Shown in pieces: positions 1 through 9,549 of a DNA stretch of 64,000 bases (position 1 is its first letter; every line of letters starts with the position of its first letter). Where the stretch lies: positions 11,701 to 75,700 of the forward strand of contig DGBP01000010.1 in assembly GCA_002384855.1 (NCBI GenBank), written 5' to 3'. The notes below the pieces were generated by a model, which saw only the letters and a list, made by a program, of their open reading frames with translations, was not told the DNA's origin and searched no databases. Both the position numbers and the translations under genes were made by a program. This DNA comes from Nocardioidaceae bacterium UBA4001. GTDB taxonomy: Bacteria > Actinomycetota > Actinomycetes > Propionibacteriales > Nocardioidaceae.

Positions 1-189
1 GAGCACATCGAGCTGGTCGACGGCACGCAGCACCGACGCGCGGGTGCTCGCACGTGACGCGAGCTGCGTGGAGTCCTGCGGCGCGGGCGCGGACAGGTCC
101 GGGCGGGCGGAGAGCAGGCGCGCGAGCTCGTCGTCCGACCAGGCGCGGAACTGGTCGGCCAGGGTGCGCGGTGCGCTGCTCTCGGCCAT
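1..189 (-). CDS. Helicase-associated (XPB/Ssl2-like) protein, N-terminal fragment
   Basis: This is the first 63 codons of a minus-strand gene that runs off the left edge; its ATG is at 189. The visible N-terminus (MAESSAPRTLADQFRAW, then DDELARLLSARPDL and SQLASRASTRASVLRA) resembles the start of the large actinobacterial helicase C-terminal-domain protein that is often encoded near cspB and DUF3027. The helicase domain itself is not visible here. The family call therefore rests on the N-terminus and on the adjacent cold-shock/DUF3027/DUF2530 neighbourhood. Partial gene; function inferred. Confidence 0.6.
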   Translation of the reverse strand, partial: MAESSAPRTLADQFRAWSDDELARLLSARPDLSAPAPQDSTQLASRASTRASVLRAVDQLDVL

Positions 190-331
190 CCGCTCCACGG
201 TACTCGGGCGGCCCGGAGGGGATGCGTGCCGCGTCACGTTCGCCGCCGCACCAGCATGTCTCCCCCTCCACGCACACGAGTCCGCTGTCGCAGCACGGCG
301 AGGTCTGCCTGGGCGCCGAAGGCGTGCTGCC

Positions 332-3106
332 TCAGTTGACGGTGACGAACGTCCGCTCGGGCGACCCGTCGTAGCCGACCATCCCGAACCAGCGCGAGGT
401 CGGGTCGAGGTCGCGCCAGGAGAGCTCGACGTCGAACGGCTCGCCGGCGCTCACCGCCACGGACCCGCGAGTGCGGAGGTCGCCGCGGTCACCCTCCCGC
501 AGCACCCAGGTGTAGAGCTGCGCCGTCGTGGTCGACCCGTTGCCGGCGACGGTCGAGGTCACGTACACGTCGTAGCTGCCCGCAGCCGGCTCGACCTCGG
601 TGAGGGCCTCGTCGGCGCCACTGCCCGTGGCGGAGGCCACCAGCTCACCGTCCTTGAACAGGTAGACGTCCAGGTCGTCGCTGTCGCGTCCTTCGAGGTA
701 GAGCCGCAGAGCGGCCGTCCCCGCCGGCACCTCGACGGGGAAGTGCGCCGTATCGCGGTCTGCACGCGGCGCGCGCGGCCGGAAGGAACCCGGCTCGAGC
801 GTCAGGCCCACCGGAACGGCCTCGGCGAGCCCGGTCACCTCGAGGGCGAGCTCCCCGGTGGTCCCGGCGACCGCTTGGAAGGAGACCGTGCCGGACTCGC
901 CCGAGCCCTGGGCGTCCTGCGGCGCGGACACGGTGCGGGGGGTGATCACGACGGGGAGCCTGGCCTGGTGCTCGAGGCCGGTCCACACGACGTGGCCACG
1001 GGCAGGGCTCTCCAGCGGGGCGGACACGCGTGCGACCCGCAACGCGAAGCGGCCCGTCTCTCCGGGTCGAAGAGTCAGGGTCCGGGGGCGTACGGCGACG
1101 GCGAGCCCGTCGAGGCCGACGAGCCGGGCGGTGTAGGTCTGGGTGCTGCCGGAGACATTGGTGATCCGACGGACCACGCGGGCCTGCCCGGTGAGGTCGC
1201 CGATGCCGATCGAGGGCAGGTTCAGGTCGCGGGTCGCTACCCGGCCGTCGAGCCACGCGCGGAACCTGCCGGGTCGAGCGTCGAGCACGATGCCCGGGTC
1301 GAGCGCCTCGGCCGCGTCCACCTGTCCCGCGCCGGCGGTGAGCGGGCCACCGCCCTCACCGAGCCCGGCGGCCGTGGTGGAGATCGCCGACTTGACCATC
1401 GCCGGCGACCAGCGCGGATGCTCGGCCCGCACCAGGGCCGCCAGGCCCGCGACGTGGGCGGCGCCCATCGACGTGCCCGACATCTGGTTCCACCCGCGGT
1501 CACCGTGGCTGGGCGGCGCCACCGCGGAGAGCACGTCCACGCCCGGCGCCGTGACGTCCGGCTTCACCAGGCTCGCGTCGGCGCCTCCCGGCCCGCGTGA
1601 GGAGAAGGTGGCCACCCGCGGCGGCTCGTGCTCGTCGGCGAGGCCCGGGTCGAGGACCGCGGTCGGGTCGTCGGCCTGCTTGACGTAGCGCTCGACCTCG
1701 CGGGCATCGGGAACGTCGAGGTGGACGGTCGGTACGGCGTGGAAGTCGGCGTGCACGGTGCCCGGCCTCATGTTCAGGAGCACCATGCCCACGCCACCGG
1801 CCCGGGCCACCGCCTCGGACTTGTCCACGCGAGGCACCGTGCCGCGGTCGCAGACGACGATGCTGTCCTGGACCGCGCGGCTGTCGAGCGACCCCGGCCG
1901 GCACAGACGAGCGTCCTCGGCGGCGGATGGACCGGTGCCGGCGGCGGCGGACCGGGCCAGCACGAGGCGGGCGCGGGGGACGGCCTCGTCGGAGACCATG
2001 GCGCCGGCGAACCGCTGCCCGTCGCCGAGCGCGAGCCCGCCCCGGAAGACATGGTGGGTGGTGGCCCCGACCGTGGTGACCCAGGGGCTGGTGTGCGCAA
2101 CGGTGCCGGTGCCCGGCCCGTCGTTGCCCGCGGACGCGACGACGGTCACGCCCGCGGCGGTCGCGTTGAGGAAGGCGAGCTCGACCGAGTCCGACGGCTC
2201 GCCGGCCGGCCCGGAGATCGCGTAGGAGAGGACGTCCACGCCGTCGGTGACCGCCCGGTCGATCGCCGCCACCGTGTCGGCCGTGGTGCAGCCGTCGTCA
2301 GCGGGATCCGGCGCAGCCCAGCAGGCTTTGTACGACGCGATCCTGGCTGCGGGGGCCATGCCGGCGGTCTCGCCGAACTTCTGGCCGGACACCTCCACCT
2401 CGACGCCCGCGTTGCCGGCCGCCACGGCAGCGACGTGCGAGCCGTGGCCGACGAGATCGCGCGGGGAGAGGTACTCCGACGCCGCGAGGTTCTCCTCGCC
2501 GAAGCCCTCCACGAAGTAGTGGGCCGCGACGACCTTGCTGTTGCAGTCGGCGTCGTCCCAGCCCTCACCCTCGGCGCAGTCGCCCCGGAAGCCTGCGGGT
2601 CCACGCGGCGAGGCGGCCGGGATCGCCGCGAAGCCGGGGTTCTCCGGCCAGATGCCCGTGTCGACGACACCGATCACGGTGCCCCGTCCCGCATCGTCGG
2701 CGCCACCCGCGGCGCGCCAGGCCTCCTGTGTCCTGAGTGCGTCGGCCGAGTCGACCGAGTCGGGTCGTTGGAGCGTGCTGCGCTCCACGATCGCGACCGC
2801 GGGGTCCGCGCGCAGGCGCTTGACCTGCTCGCGCGTGAGGTCCGCCGCGAACCCGTTGAGTGCGCGGGTGTAGCGGTAGAGCACCCGCGGGTCACCGACC
2901 TGCCGAAGCAGCGCGTCCTGCCGGCGGCGCAAGCTCGAGGACTGTCCGGCCCGCGGCTGCTGCTCGAGCGCGACGAGGTAGGTGCCTTCCGCGGAGAGCT
3001 CGGTGGCGCTGGGGACGGCCACGACGGCGCCGGTCGTGCCCGGCACGACGGCGGCGGCCAGGGCAAGCGCGACGACGAGGCGCGGGGCACGGGAGTGCGT
3101 GGTCAC
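332..3106 (-). CDS. Secreted subtilisin-like serine protease (S8 family) with PA domain
   Basis: Predicted exported subtilase of 924 aa. I chose the GTG at 3106 because GAAAGG lies just upstream and a signal peptide follows directly (hydrophobic residues about 11-33). An inhibitor I9-like propeptide covers about 40-115. The catalytic triad is visible: Asp149 in VVDTGIW, His221 in GHGSHVA, Ser546 in GTSMGAAHVAG, with oxyanion Asn328 in SAGND. A PA domain is inserted between His and Ser (about 370-490). C-terminal beta-rich segments follow, including a DLDVYLFKDG pre-peptidase-like module near 800-860. The in-frame extension upstream of 3106 looks like shadow coding and was not used. It is divergent from the cold-shock gene. 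Substrate unknown; probably extracellular protein degradation. Confidence 0.92.
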   Translation of the reverse strand: MTTHSRAPRLVVALALAAAVVPGTTGAVVAVPSATELSAEGTYLVALEQQPRAGQSSSLRRRQDALLRQVGDPRVLYRYTRALNGFAADLTREQVKRLRADPAVAIVERSTLQRPDSVDSADALRTQEAWRAAGGADDAGRGTVIGVVDTGIWPENPGFAAIPAASPRGPAGFRGDCAEGEGWDDADCNSKVVAAHYFVEGFGEENLAASEYLSPRDLVGHGSHVAAVAAGNAGVEVEVSGQKFGETAGMAPAARIASYKACWAAPDPADDGCTTADTVAAIDRAVTDGVDVLSYAISGPAGEPSDSVELAFLNATAAGVTVVASAGNDGPGTGTVAHTSPWVTTVGATTHHVFRGGLALGDGQRFAGAMVSDEAVPRARLVLARSAAAGTGPSAAEDARLCRPGSLDSRAVQDSIVVCDRGTVPRVDKSEAVARAGGVGMVLLNMRPGTVHADFHAVPTVHLDVPDAREVERYVKQADDPTAVLDPGLADEHEPPRVATFSSRGPGGADASLVKPDVTAPGVDVLSAVAPPSHGDRGWNQMSGTSMGAAHVAGLAALVRAEHPRWSPAMVKSAISTTAAGLGEGGGPLTAGAGQVDAAEALDPGIVLDARPGRFRAWLDGRVATRDLNLPSIGIGDLTGQARVVRRITNVSGSTQTYTARLVGLDGLAVAVRPRTLTLRPGETGRFALRVARVSAPLESPARGHVVWTGLEHQARLPVVITPRTVSAPQDAQGSGESGTVSFQAVAGTTGELALEVTGLAEAVPVGLTLEPGSFRPRAPRADRDTAHFPVEVPAGTAALRLYLEGRDSDDLDVYLFKDGELVASATGSGADEALTEVEPAAGSYDVYVTSTVAGNGSTTTAQLYTWVLREGDRGDLRTRGSVAVSAGEPFDVELSWRDLDPTSRWFGMVGYDGSPERTFVTVN

Positions 3107-3289
3107 GCTGTGCCTTTCCGTCGTCGTGCGGGGAGGCCGTGGATGGCCGGAACTCCTCATGCTCCCAGGGAGCCCACTCGGTTTCAATCGGAACGACGAC
3201 ACTGGTGGGGAACCCGGTCGTGTCCGGGGACGCCCCCGCCATATCCTGGGTGCGGGTCCCACCCGGTCACGAGAAGAAGAGGTCATCCG

Positions 3290-3673
3290 GTGCCTACTGG
3301 CAAGGTCAAGTGGTACGACGCCGAGAAGGGCTTCGGTTTCCTGTCCAAGGACGAGGGCGGGGACGTCTACGTCCGGGCGGCCGCGCTGCCCGCAGGGGTG
3401 CCCGGCCTGAAGGCAGGGCAGCGCGTCGAGTTCGGGATCGTGCAGGGCCGCAAGGGTGACCAGGCGCTCCAGGTGAGGCTCCTCGAGCCGACCCAGTCGG
3501 TCTCCCGGGCGCTGCGAAAGAAGCCCCACGACATGGTCGTGATCGTCGAGGACCTCTACCGGCTCCTCGAGAACCTCGAGAAGGGCTACCGGGGCGGGCG
3601 GCACCCCGACCCCCGGACCGCCCAGCGGACCGCGATGCTGCTGCGTGCCCTCGCGGACGAGCTCGAGCTCTGA
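3290..3673 (+). CDS. Cold-shock domain protein, CspB-like with C-terminal extension
   Basis: Protein of 127 aa. Residues 1-65 form a cold-shock domain that should bind single-stranded RNA/DNA: TGKVKWYDAEKGFGF carries RNP1-type aromatics, followed by DVYVRAAAL. Residues about 66-127 are an actinobacterial C-terminal extension with a helical, charged tail (DLYRLLENLEKGYRGG). Typical CspA proteins are about 67 aa, so the extension is real and characteristic of a longer Csp subtype. The GTG start has AGAAGAAGAGG 8-18 nt upstream. A candidate -10 TATCCT lies at 3242-3247. It sits between the divergent subtilase and co-directional DUF3027 gene. Confidence 0.9.
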   Translation: MPTGKVKWYDAEKGFGFLSKDEGGDVYVRAAALPAGVPGLKAGQRVEFGIVQGRKGDQALQVRLLEPTQSVSRALRKKPHDMVVIVEDLYRLLENLEKGYRGGRHPDPRTAQRTAMLLRALADELEL

Positions 3674-3720
3674 GGGCACCCGCCGAGACAGGGTGGCTCC
3701 CGATGGGAGACAATCGCCGG

Positions 3721-4491
3721 ATGATGGCAGCCGCGCGAAGCTTCAAGCCCGACGCCGTGGGAGTCGCGGCGGTCGACGCCGCCCGTGAGGGGCTCCTCGA
3801 GCTCGTGGGCGACGACGAGGTCGGTGACCACCTCGGGTACGCCTCCGAGGACGAGCGCGTCACGACCCACTACTTCGCGTGCACCCGCAAGGGCTACCGC
3901 GGCTGGCGCTGGTCGGTCACCCTGGCTCGCGCCGCCCGCCAGAAGAGCGTCACCGTCGACGAGATCGTGCTGCTGCCGGGCGAGGGGGCGCTGGTCGCCC
4001 CGATGTGGGTGCCCTGGCGTGAGCGCATCCAGCCCGGTGACCTCAGCCCTGGCGACCTGCTCCCGGTGGAGGAGGACGACCCCCGGCTGGTTCCCGGCTA
4101 CCTCGCCGACGACGAGGTGGTCGACGCTGACACCGTGCGGTCGGTCAGTGACGAGATCGGCCTGGGCCGGGCCCGGGTGCTCTCCCTGGAGGGTCGCGAC
4201 CTCGCCGCCCAGCGCTGGTACGACGGCAGCCACGGCCCGGAGGCCCCGATCGCGCAGTCGGCGCCCGACCGTTGCGGAAGCTGCGGGTTCCTCGTCCGCC
4301 TCGCAGGGCCCCTGGCGCAGGTGTTCGGCGTCTGTGCCAACGCCTTCGCCAACGACGACGGCCGAGTCGTCTCGCTCGACCACGGCTGCGGCGCCCACAG
4401 CGAGGCGCGGCTGCACAAGCGCAACCTGCCCGCCCCCCTGCCCGAGCCGGTCCTCGACACGCTGACCTGGGACGACCTCGAGCAGTTCTGA
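3721..4491 (+). CDS. DUF3027 family protein
   Basis: Conserved actinobacterial protein of unknown function, 256 aa. I chose the ATG at 3721 because GGGAGA lies 10 nt upstream; an in-frame ATG at 3703 would add six residues. Features include FKPDAVGVAAVDAAREGL near the N-terminus, a central RKGYRGWRWSVTLARA segment, and a Cys pair (RCGSCGFLV) near residue 180. A further Cys (VFGVCANAF) and HGCGAHSEAR follow, a possible metal or redox site. It lies 47 bp after the cold-shock gene and is convergent with DUF2530, an arrangement common in actinobacteria. No enzymatic role can be read from the sequence. Confidence 0.85.
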   Translation: MMAAARSFKPDAVGVAAVDAAREGLLELVGDDEVGDHLGYASEDERVTTHYFACTRKGYRGWRWSVTLARAARQKSVTVDEIVLLPGEGALVAPMWVPWRERIQPGDLSPGDLLPVEEDDPRLVPGYLADDEVVDADTVRSVSDEIGLGRARVLSLEGRDLAAQRWYDGSHGPEAPIAQSAPDRCGSCGFLVRLAGPLAQVFGVCANAFANDDGRVVSLDHGCGAHSEARLHKRNLPAPLPEPVLDTLTWDDLEQF

Positions 4492-4500
4492 CCCCTCAGG

Positions 4501-4815
4501 TCAGCGGCCACGGCCTCCCCGGAGGCGGGTGCGGCGACGGCGGCAGTAGTCCCAGCCGATGATGCCCAGCCCGAACCCGGCGGCACAGGTCCACAGCCAC
4601 CAGACCCGGCCGGTCTCCTCGAGCCGGCCGTAGAACGGCAGGAGCAGGACGAAGGCCAGCGCCCACAGCGCGGTGCCGACCGCGACGGTGCGCACACCGT
4701 CGACGTCGAGCGGCTCCACGTCGGCGATGACGTAGCGGCGCTTGCCGATCGCGTGGACCTGCACGTTCTCCACCGGCTGCTCCCCGGGCGCCAGGTCGCG
4801 CGAATCCTCTCCCAC
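4501..4815 (-). CDS. DUF2530 small membrane protein
   Basis: Protein of 104 aa with two predicted transmembrane helices (about residues 45-63 and 73-93), then a basic tail rich in Arg. The VEPLDVDGVRTVAVGTALWA motif matches the DUF2530 family. The GTG at 4815 is the likely start, preceded by GGGGGA at close spacing. It is convergent with DUF3027 (9 bp apart) and divergent from the purine permease. Function unknown; integral membrane location inferred from hydrophobicity. Confidence 0.8.
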   Translation of the reverse strand: MGEDSRDLAPGEQPVENVQVHAIGKRRYVIADVEPLDVDGVRTVAVGTALWALAFVLLLPFYGRLEETGRVWWLWTCAAGFGLGIIGWDYCRRRRTRLRGGRGR

Positions 4816-4944
4816 GTCCCCCAACCTAACGCGTGGCCGGAGCCCGTCGCGTGCCGACCGGGGGCTCTCTGGCAGGATTCGTCCCCGGCGCGGCCTTCGC
4901 CGATGGTCTCGCCTCACAGTCTCGGCACAACTCTCGAGGACAAC

Positions 4945-6420
<1,476 letters not shown>

Positions 6421-6460
6421 GTCCCTGGGGCACCGCGTCCACCGGTGCCACAGTGGAGGC

Positions 6461-7375
6461 ATGAGCGCCGCGATCTCCGTCTCGGGTCTGGTCAAGACCT
6501 TCGGCACGACGGTCGCCCTCGACGGCCTCGACCTCGAGGTATGCACGGGTGAGGTCCACGGCTTTCTCGGGCCCAACGGCTCGGGCAAGTCCACCACGAT
6601 CCGGATCCTGCTCGGCCTGCTCAAGGCCGACAGCGGCCGGGTCACGCTGCTCGATGGCGACCCCTGGCGCCAGGCCGCCGACCTGCACCGACGGCTGGCG
6701 TACGTGCCCGGCGAGGTGGCCCTGTGGCCCAACCTCACCGGCGGTGAGGTCATCGACCTGCTCGCACGCCTGCGCGGAGGCATCGACACCCGGCGCAGGG
6801 CCGAGCTGCTCGAGCGCTTCGACCTCGACCCGACCAAGCGGACCCGGAGCTACTCCAAGGGCAACCGGCAGAAGGTCGCGCTGGTCGCGGCGCTCGCCTC
6901 CGACGTGGAGCTCTACCTGCTCGACGAGCCCACCTCGGGCCTGGACCCGATCATGGAGGCGGCCTTCCAGCACTCGATCGGCGAGATGCGCGCTCGCGGT
7001 CGCACGGTCCTGCTCTCGAGCCACATCCTCGCCGAGGCCGAGGCCCTGTCGGACCGGGTGAGCATCATCCGGGCCGGCCGGGTCGTGCAGAGCGGCACCC
7101 TGCGGGAGCTGCGCCACCTGACCCGCACCACCGTGGTCGTGGAGACCGAGCGACCCATGGACCGGATCGGTGACGTCCCGGGCGTGGCGAACATCGTCCA
7201 CGAGGACGGCCGGGTCGCCTTCGACGTCGACACCGACCACCTCGACGACGCCATGGATTACCTCACGCCGTTGCGGATCACCTCGCTCGTGAGCCACCCG
7301 CCCACGCTGGAGGAGCTGTTCCTCCGTGAGTTCGGCGACCGGGTGGTGGCGGCCGAGGAGGAGGCGGCGCGATGA
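6461..7375 (+). CDS. ABC transporter ATP-binding protein (drug-exporter type)
   Basis: ATPase subunit of 304 aa. It has Walker A GPNGSGKST (about residue 40), the signature YSKGNRQKVALVAAL and Walker B LYLLDEPTSGLD. The H-loop is SSHILAEAEAL. The C-terminal domain (about 215-304) resembles the regulatory tail of DrrA-like antibiotic exporters. The ATG is preceded by GGAGGC and also by CACAGT at -12 to -7, so translation may be SD-led or leaderless. The stop overlaps the permease start (ATGA), so the two form a translationally coupled pair. The substrate cannot be read from sequence. Confidence 0.93.
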   Translation: MSAAISVSGLVKTFGTTVALDGLDLEVCTGEVHGFLGPNGSGKSTTIRILLGLLKADSGRVTLLDGDPWRQAADLHRRLAYVPGEVALWPNLTGGEVIDLLARLRGGIDTRRRAELLERFDLDPTKRTRSYSKGNRQKVALVAALASDVELYLLDEPTSGLDPIMEAAFQHSIGEMRARGRTVLLSSHILAEAEALSDRVSIIRAGRVVQSGTLRELRHLTRTTVVVETERPMDRIGDVPGVANIVHEDGRVAFDVDTDHLDDAMDYLTPLRITSLVSHPPTLEELFLREFGDRVVAAEEEAAR

Positions 7376-8964
7376 CCGCGCTCGCCGGCGTCCGCCCGCT
7401 GCTGCGCTTCATGCTGCGTCGCGACCGGGTGTACCTGCCGGTCTGGGTCCTCGGCATCGTCGCGGTCACCTACGCCTCGCTCAGCGCGGTCCGCGGTCTC
7501 TACGACACCCCGCGGGCGATCGCGGCCTACGCCTCGACGGTGGCGGCGTCGCCGGCGTCGATCGCGCTCGCCGGCCCGCCGTTCGCCATGGACCAGATCG
7601 GCGGGATCCTGATCTACGAGACCAGCCTGACCGCCCTTCTCGGCGTTGCGCTGATGGCCGTCTTCACCGTGGTGCGCCACACCCGCCGCGAGGAGGACGC
7701 GGGACGCGTCGAGCTCCTCGGCTCGACGGTGGTCTCGCCGCACGCGATGATCACCGCCGCGGTGCTCGTCGCCTCCCTCGCGTCGCTGCTGGTCGGTCTG
7801 GGCGTGGCGGTCTCCTTCCTCGTCGAGCAGCAGCCCCTGGAGCAGTCCCTGCTGTACGGCGCCTCGATCGCCGCGCTGGGAGTCGTGTTCACCGGGGTCG
7901 GCGCGGCCGCCGCGCAGCTGATGAGCCACGGCCGCGGTGCGATCGGTGTCTCGCTGGGAGTGCTGGCGCTGGCGTACGGCGTCCGGGCGATCGGCGACGT
8001 GGGGGAGAGCCGGTTGAGCTGGCTCTCCCCGATGGGATGGTCCCAGCAGGTCGGGGTGTACGAGCTCGACCGGTGGTGGCCGCTGGGGCTGTCCGCGCTC
8101 TTCACGGGAGGGATGTTCGTGCTGACCGTGGTCCTCGAGTCGCGTCGGGACCTCGGCTCCGGCGTGCTCACCCCGCGTGCGGGTCCGGCCGCTGCAGGAC
8201 CGCTCCTGTCCGGGGTCGTCGGCCTGTCCTGGCGGCTGCAGCGTGGTGCGCTGCTCGGCTGGGTGGTCGGGGTCGTGGCGATGGCTGCCCTGCTGGGCTC
8301 GTTCAGCGAGTCGATCGAGGACATGGTGGCCGAGAACCCCGCGCTCTCGGACGTGTTCGCCGCCGGAGCCGCCGAGACCCTGGTCGACGCCTACATGGCG
8401 ATCTCGCTGCTCCTGCTGGGGATCGGTGCCGCCGGGTTCGCGGTCTCCTCGGCGCTGCGCATGCGCAGCGAGGAGAGCTCCGGCCGCCTGGAGCCGGTGC
8501 TCGCCACCGGTGTCTCCCGAGGCAGGTGGTTCGCGGGGAACCTGCTCGTGACGCTGGTCGGCACCGTCGTGCTCGTGGTCTCGGGGGGCCTCGGCCTCGG
8601 GCTCTCCTACGCCGTGACCAGCGGCCTCCCGGCCAAGGCGTGGGAGCTGACCCGGGCGTCGCTGGTCTACCTGCCCGCCGTCCTCCTCGTCGCCGCGGTC
8701 GGGGTGCTGCTGTTCGGCTGGGTCCCGCGGCTCGTCGCGGTGGTCTGGGCGCTCGTGGCGTTCGCGTTCGTCGTCGCCTGGCTCGGTGAGCTGCTCGAGA
8801 TCCCGGCCCGGGTCGCGGACCTGTCGCCGTTCTCGCACCTGCCCGCGGTGCCGACCGAGGCGGTCACGGCGGGGCCGCTGGTGCTCCTGAGCCTGGTGAC
8901 CCTGGTCGCCCTGGCCGGCGGGTGGCTCGGCTTCCACCGGCGGGACGTCGGCGCCGGGGCCTGA
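7372..8964 (+). CDS. ABC-2 type permease, 'exporter of polyketide antibiotics' family
   Basis: Membrane subunit of 530 aa with about 12 hydrophobic helices in two similar halves. Each half begins with a polar strip followed by R-x-R-E-E-x-S/A-G-R (HTRREEDAGRVELLGST and RMRSEESSGRLEPVLATG). This internal duplication is typical of the large permeases paired with DrrA-like ATPases. Its start overlaps the ATPase stop by 4 bp. It probably exports a hydrophobic compound; the adjacent MarR-MFS unit hints at a drug-response region, but shared regulation is not shown. Confidence 0.9.
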   Translation: MTALAGVRPLLRFMLRRDRVYLPVWVLGIVAVTYASLSAVRGLYDTPRAIAAYASTVAASPASIALAGPPFAMDQIGGILIYETSLTALLGVALMAVFTVVRHTRREEDAGRVELLGSTVVSPHAMITAAVLVASLASLLVGLGVAVSFLVEQQPLEQSLLYGASIAALGVVFTGVGAAAAQLMSHGRGAIGVSLGVLALAYGVRAIGDVGESRLSWLSPMGWSQQVGVYELDRWWPLGLSALFTGGMFVLTVVLESRRDLGSGVLTPRAGPAAAGPLLSGVVGLSWRLQRGALLGWVVGVVAMAALLGSFSESIEDMVAENPALSDVFAAGAAETLVDAYMAISLLLLGIGAAGFAVSSALRMRSEESSGRLEPVLATGVSRGRWFAGNLLVTLVGTVVLVVSGGLGLGLSYAVTSGLPAKAWELTRASLVYLPAVLLVAAVGVLLFGWVPRLVAVVWALVAFAFVVAWLGELLEIPARVADLSPFSHLPAVPTEAVTAGPLVLLSLVTLVALAGGWLGFHRRDVGAGA

Positions 8965-9068
8965 CGCGCGGTCACGGCAGAGGCAGCGTCCGGCCGCACG
9001 CCGATGCGTCGACGGTTCCGGGCATGGGGAGGCGTGTGGTCGCTCACAGACACCGTCGACGAGGAATG

Positions 9069-9096
9069 CTTAGCAAGACTAATGAGTTAGGCTAAG
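9069..9096. promoter_or_regulatory. Palindromic operator and leaderless promoter of the MarR-MFS operon
   Basis: CTTAGC at 9069-9074 and GCTAAG at 9091-9096 form a perfect 6-bp inverted repeat. A second pair, CTAA (9079-9082) and TTAG (9087-9090), lies inside. The candidate -10 box TAGGCT (9089-9094) overlaps the right arm and ends 5 nt before the ATG at 9100, implying a leaderless transcript. AT-richness stands out from the surroundings. MarR proteins commonly bind such sites in their own promoters, so autorepression is the natural inference. Confidence 0.6.
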
Positions 9097-9099
9097 TAC

Positions 9100-9549
9100 A
9101 TGACATCGACGATCGAGAGACTGGCGCGGACCGACGCGGGGCTCGCGGCTGCGCTCCGGCTGTCGGTCGCCCGGCTGACCAGGCGGCTGCGCAGCGAGCG
9201 CGACCCCGAGAACGAGCTGAGCATCGGCCAGCTCTCCGTGCTCGGCGCGCTGTCCCGGGGCGGCGCCTGCTCGATCGGTGAGCTCGCCGCGCAGGAGCGT
9301 GTGCAGCCACCGTCCATGACCCGCACCGTCAACTGCCTGGCGGAGGAGGGGTACGTCGTCCGCCGCCCGCACGCGAGCGACGGGCGCCAGGTCGTGGTCG
9401 AGCTGGCGGGCAAGGGCCAGGAGACCCTCGAGTCCGACCGTCGACGCCGTGACGCATGGCTCGTGCAGCGACTGCGCGAGCTCACGCCCGAAGAACGTTC
9501 CGTGCTGCGCCAGGCAGCCCCGATCCTCGAAAGGCTGGCCCACGCTTGA
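9100..9549 (+). CDS. MarR family transcriptional regulator
   Basis: Winged-helix regulator of 149 aa, probably a dimer. LSIGQLSVLGALSRGGACSIGELAA and VQPPSMTRTVNCLAEEGYVVRR form the helix-turn-helix, and the wing is RPHASDGRQVVVELAGKG. No SD precedes the ATG, but a -10-like TAGGCT lies 5 nt upstream within a palindrome, so the mRNA is probably leaderless and autoregulated. The stop overlaps the TTG start of the MFS gene, so MarR and transporter are made from one transcript, the usual layout for an efflux pump and its sensor. Confidence 0.92.
   Translation: MTSTIERLARTDAGLAAALRLSVARLTRRLRSERDPENELSIGQLSVLGALSRGGACSIGELAAQERVQPPSMTRTVNCLAEEGYVVRRPHASDGRQVVVELAGKGQETLESDRRRRDAWLVQRLRELTPEERSVLRQAAPILERLAHA

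Noticed and set aside
332..3679. Extended 1115-aa start for the subtilase and the 681-aa plus-strand frame opposite it
   Set aside because: The extra N-terminus covers the cold-shock gene and has no family similarity; GTG 3106 has an SD and a signal peptide. The opposite frame is an Arg/Gly-rich shadow.
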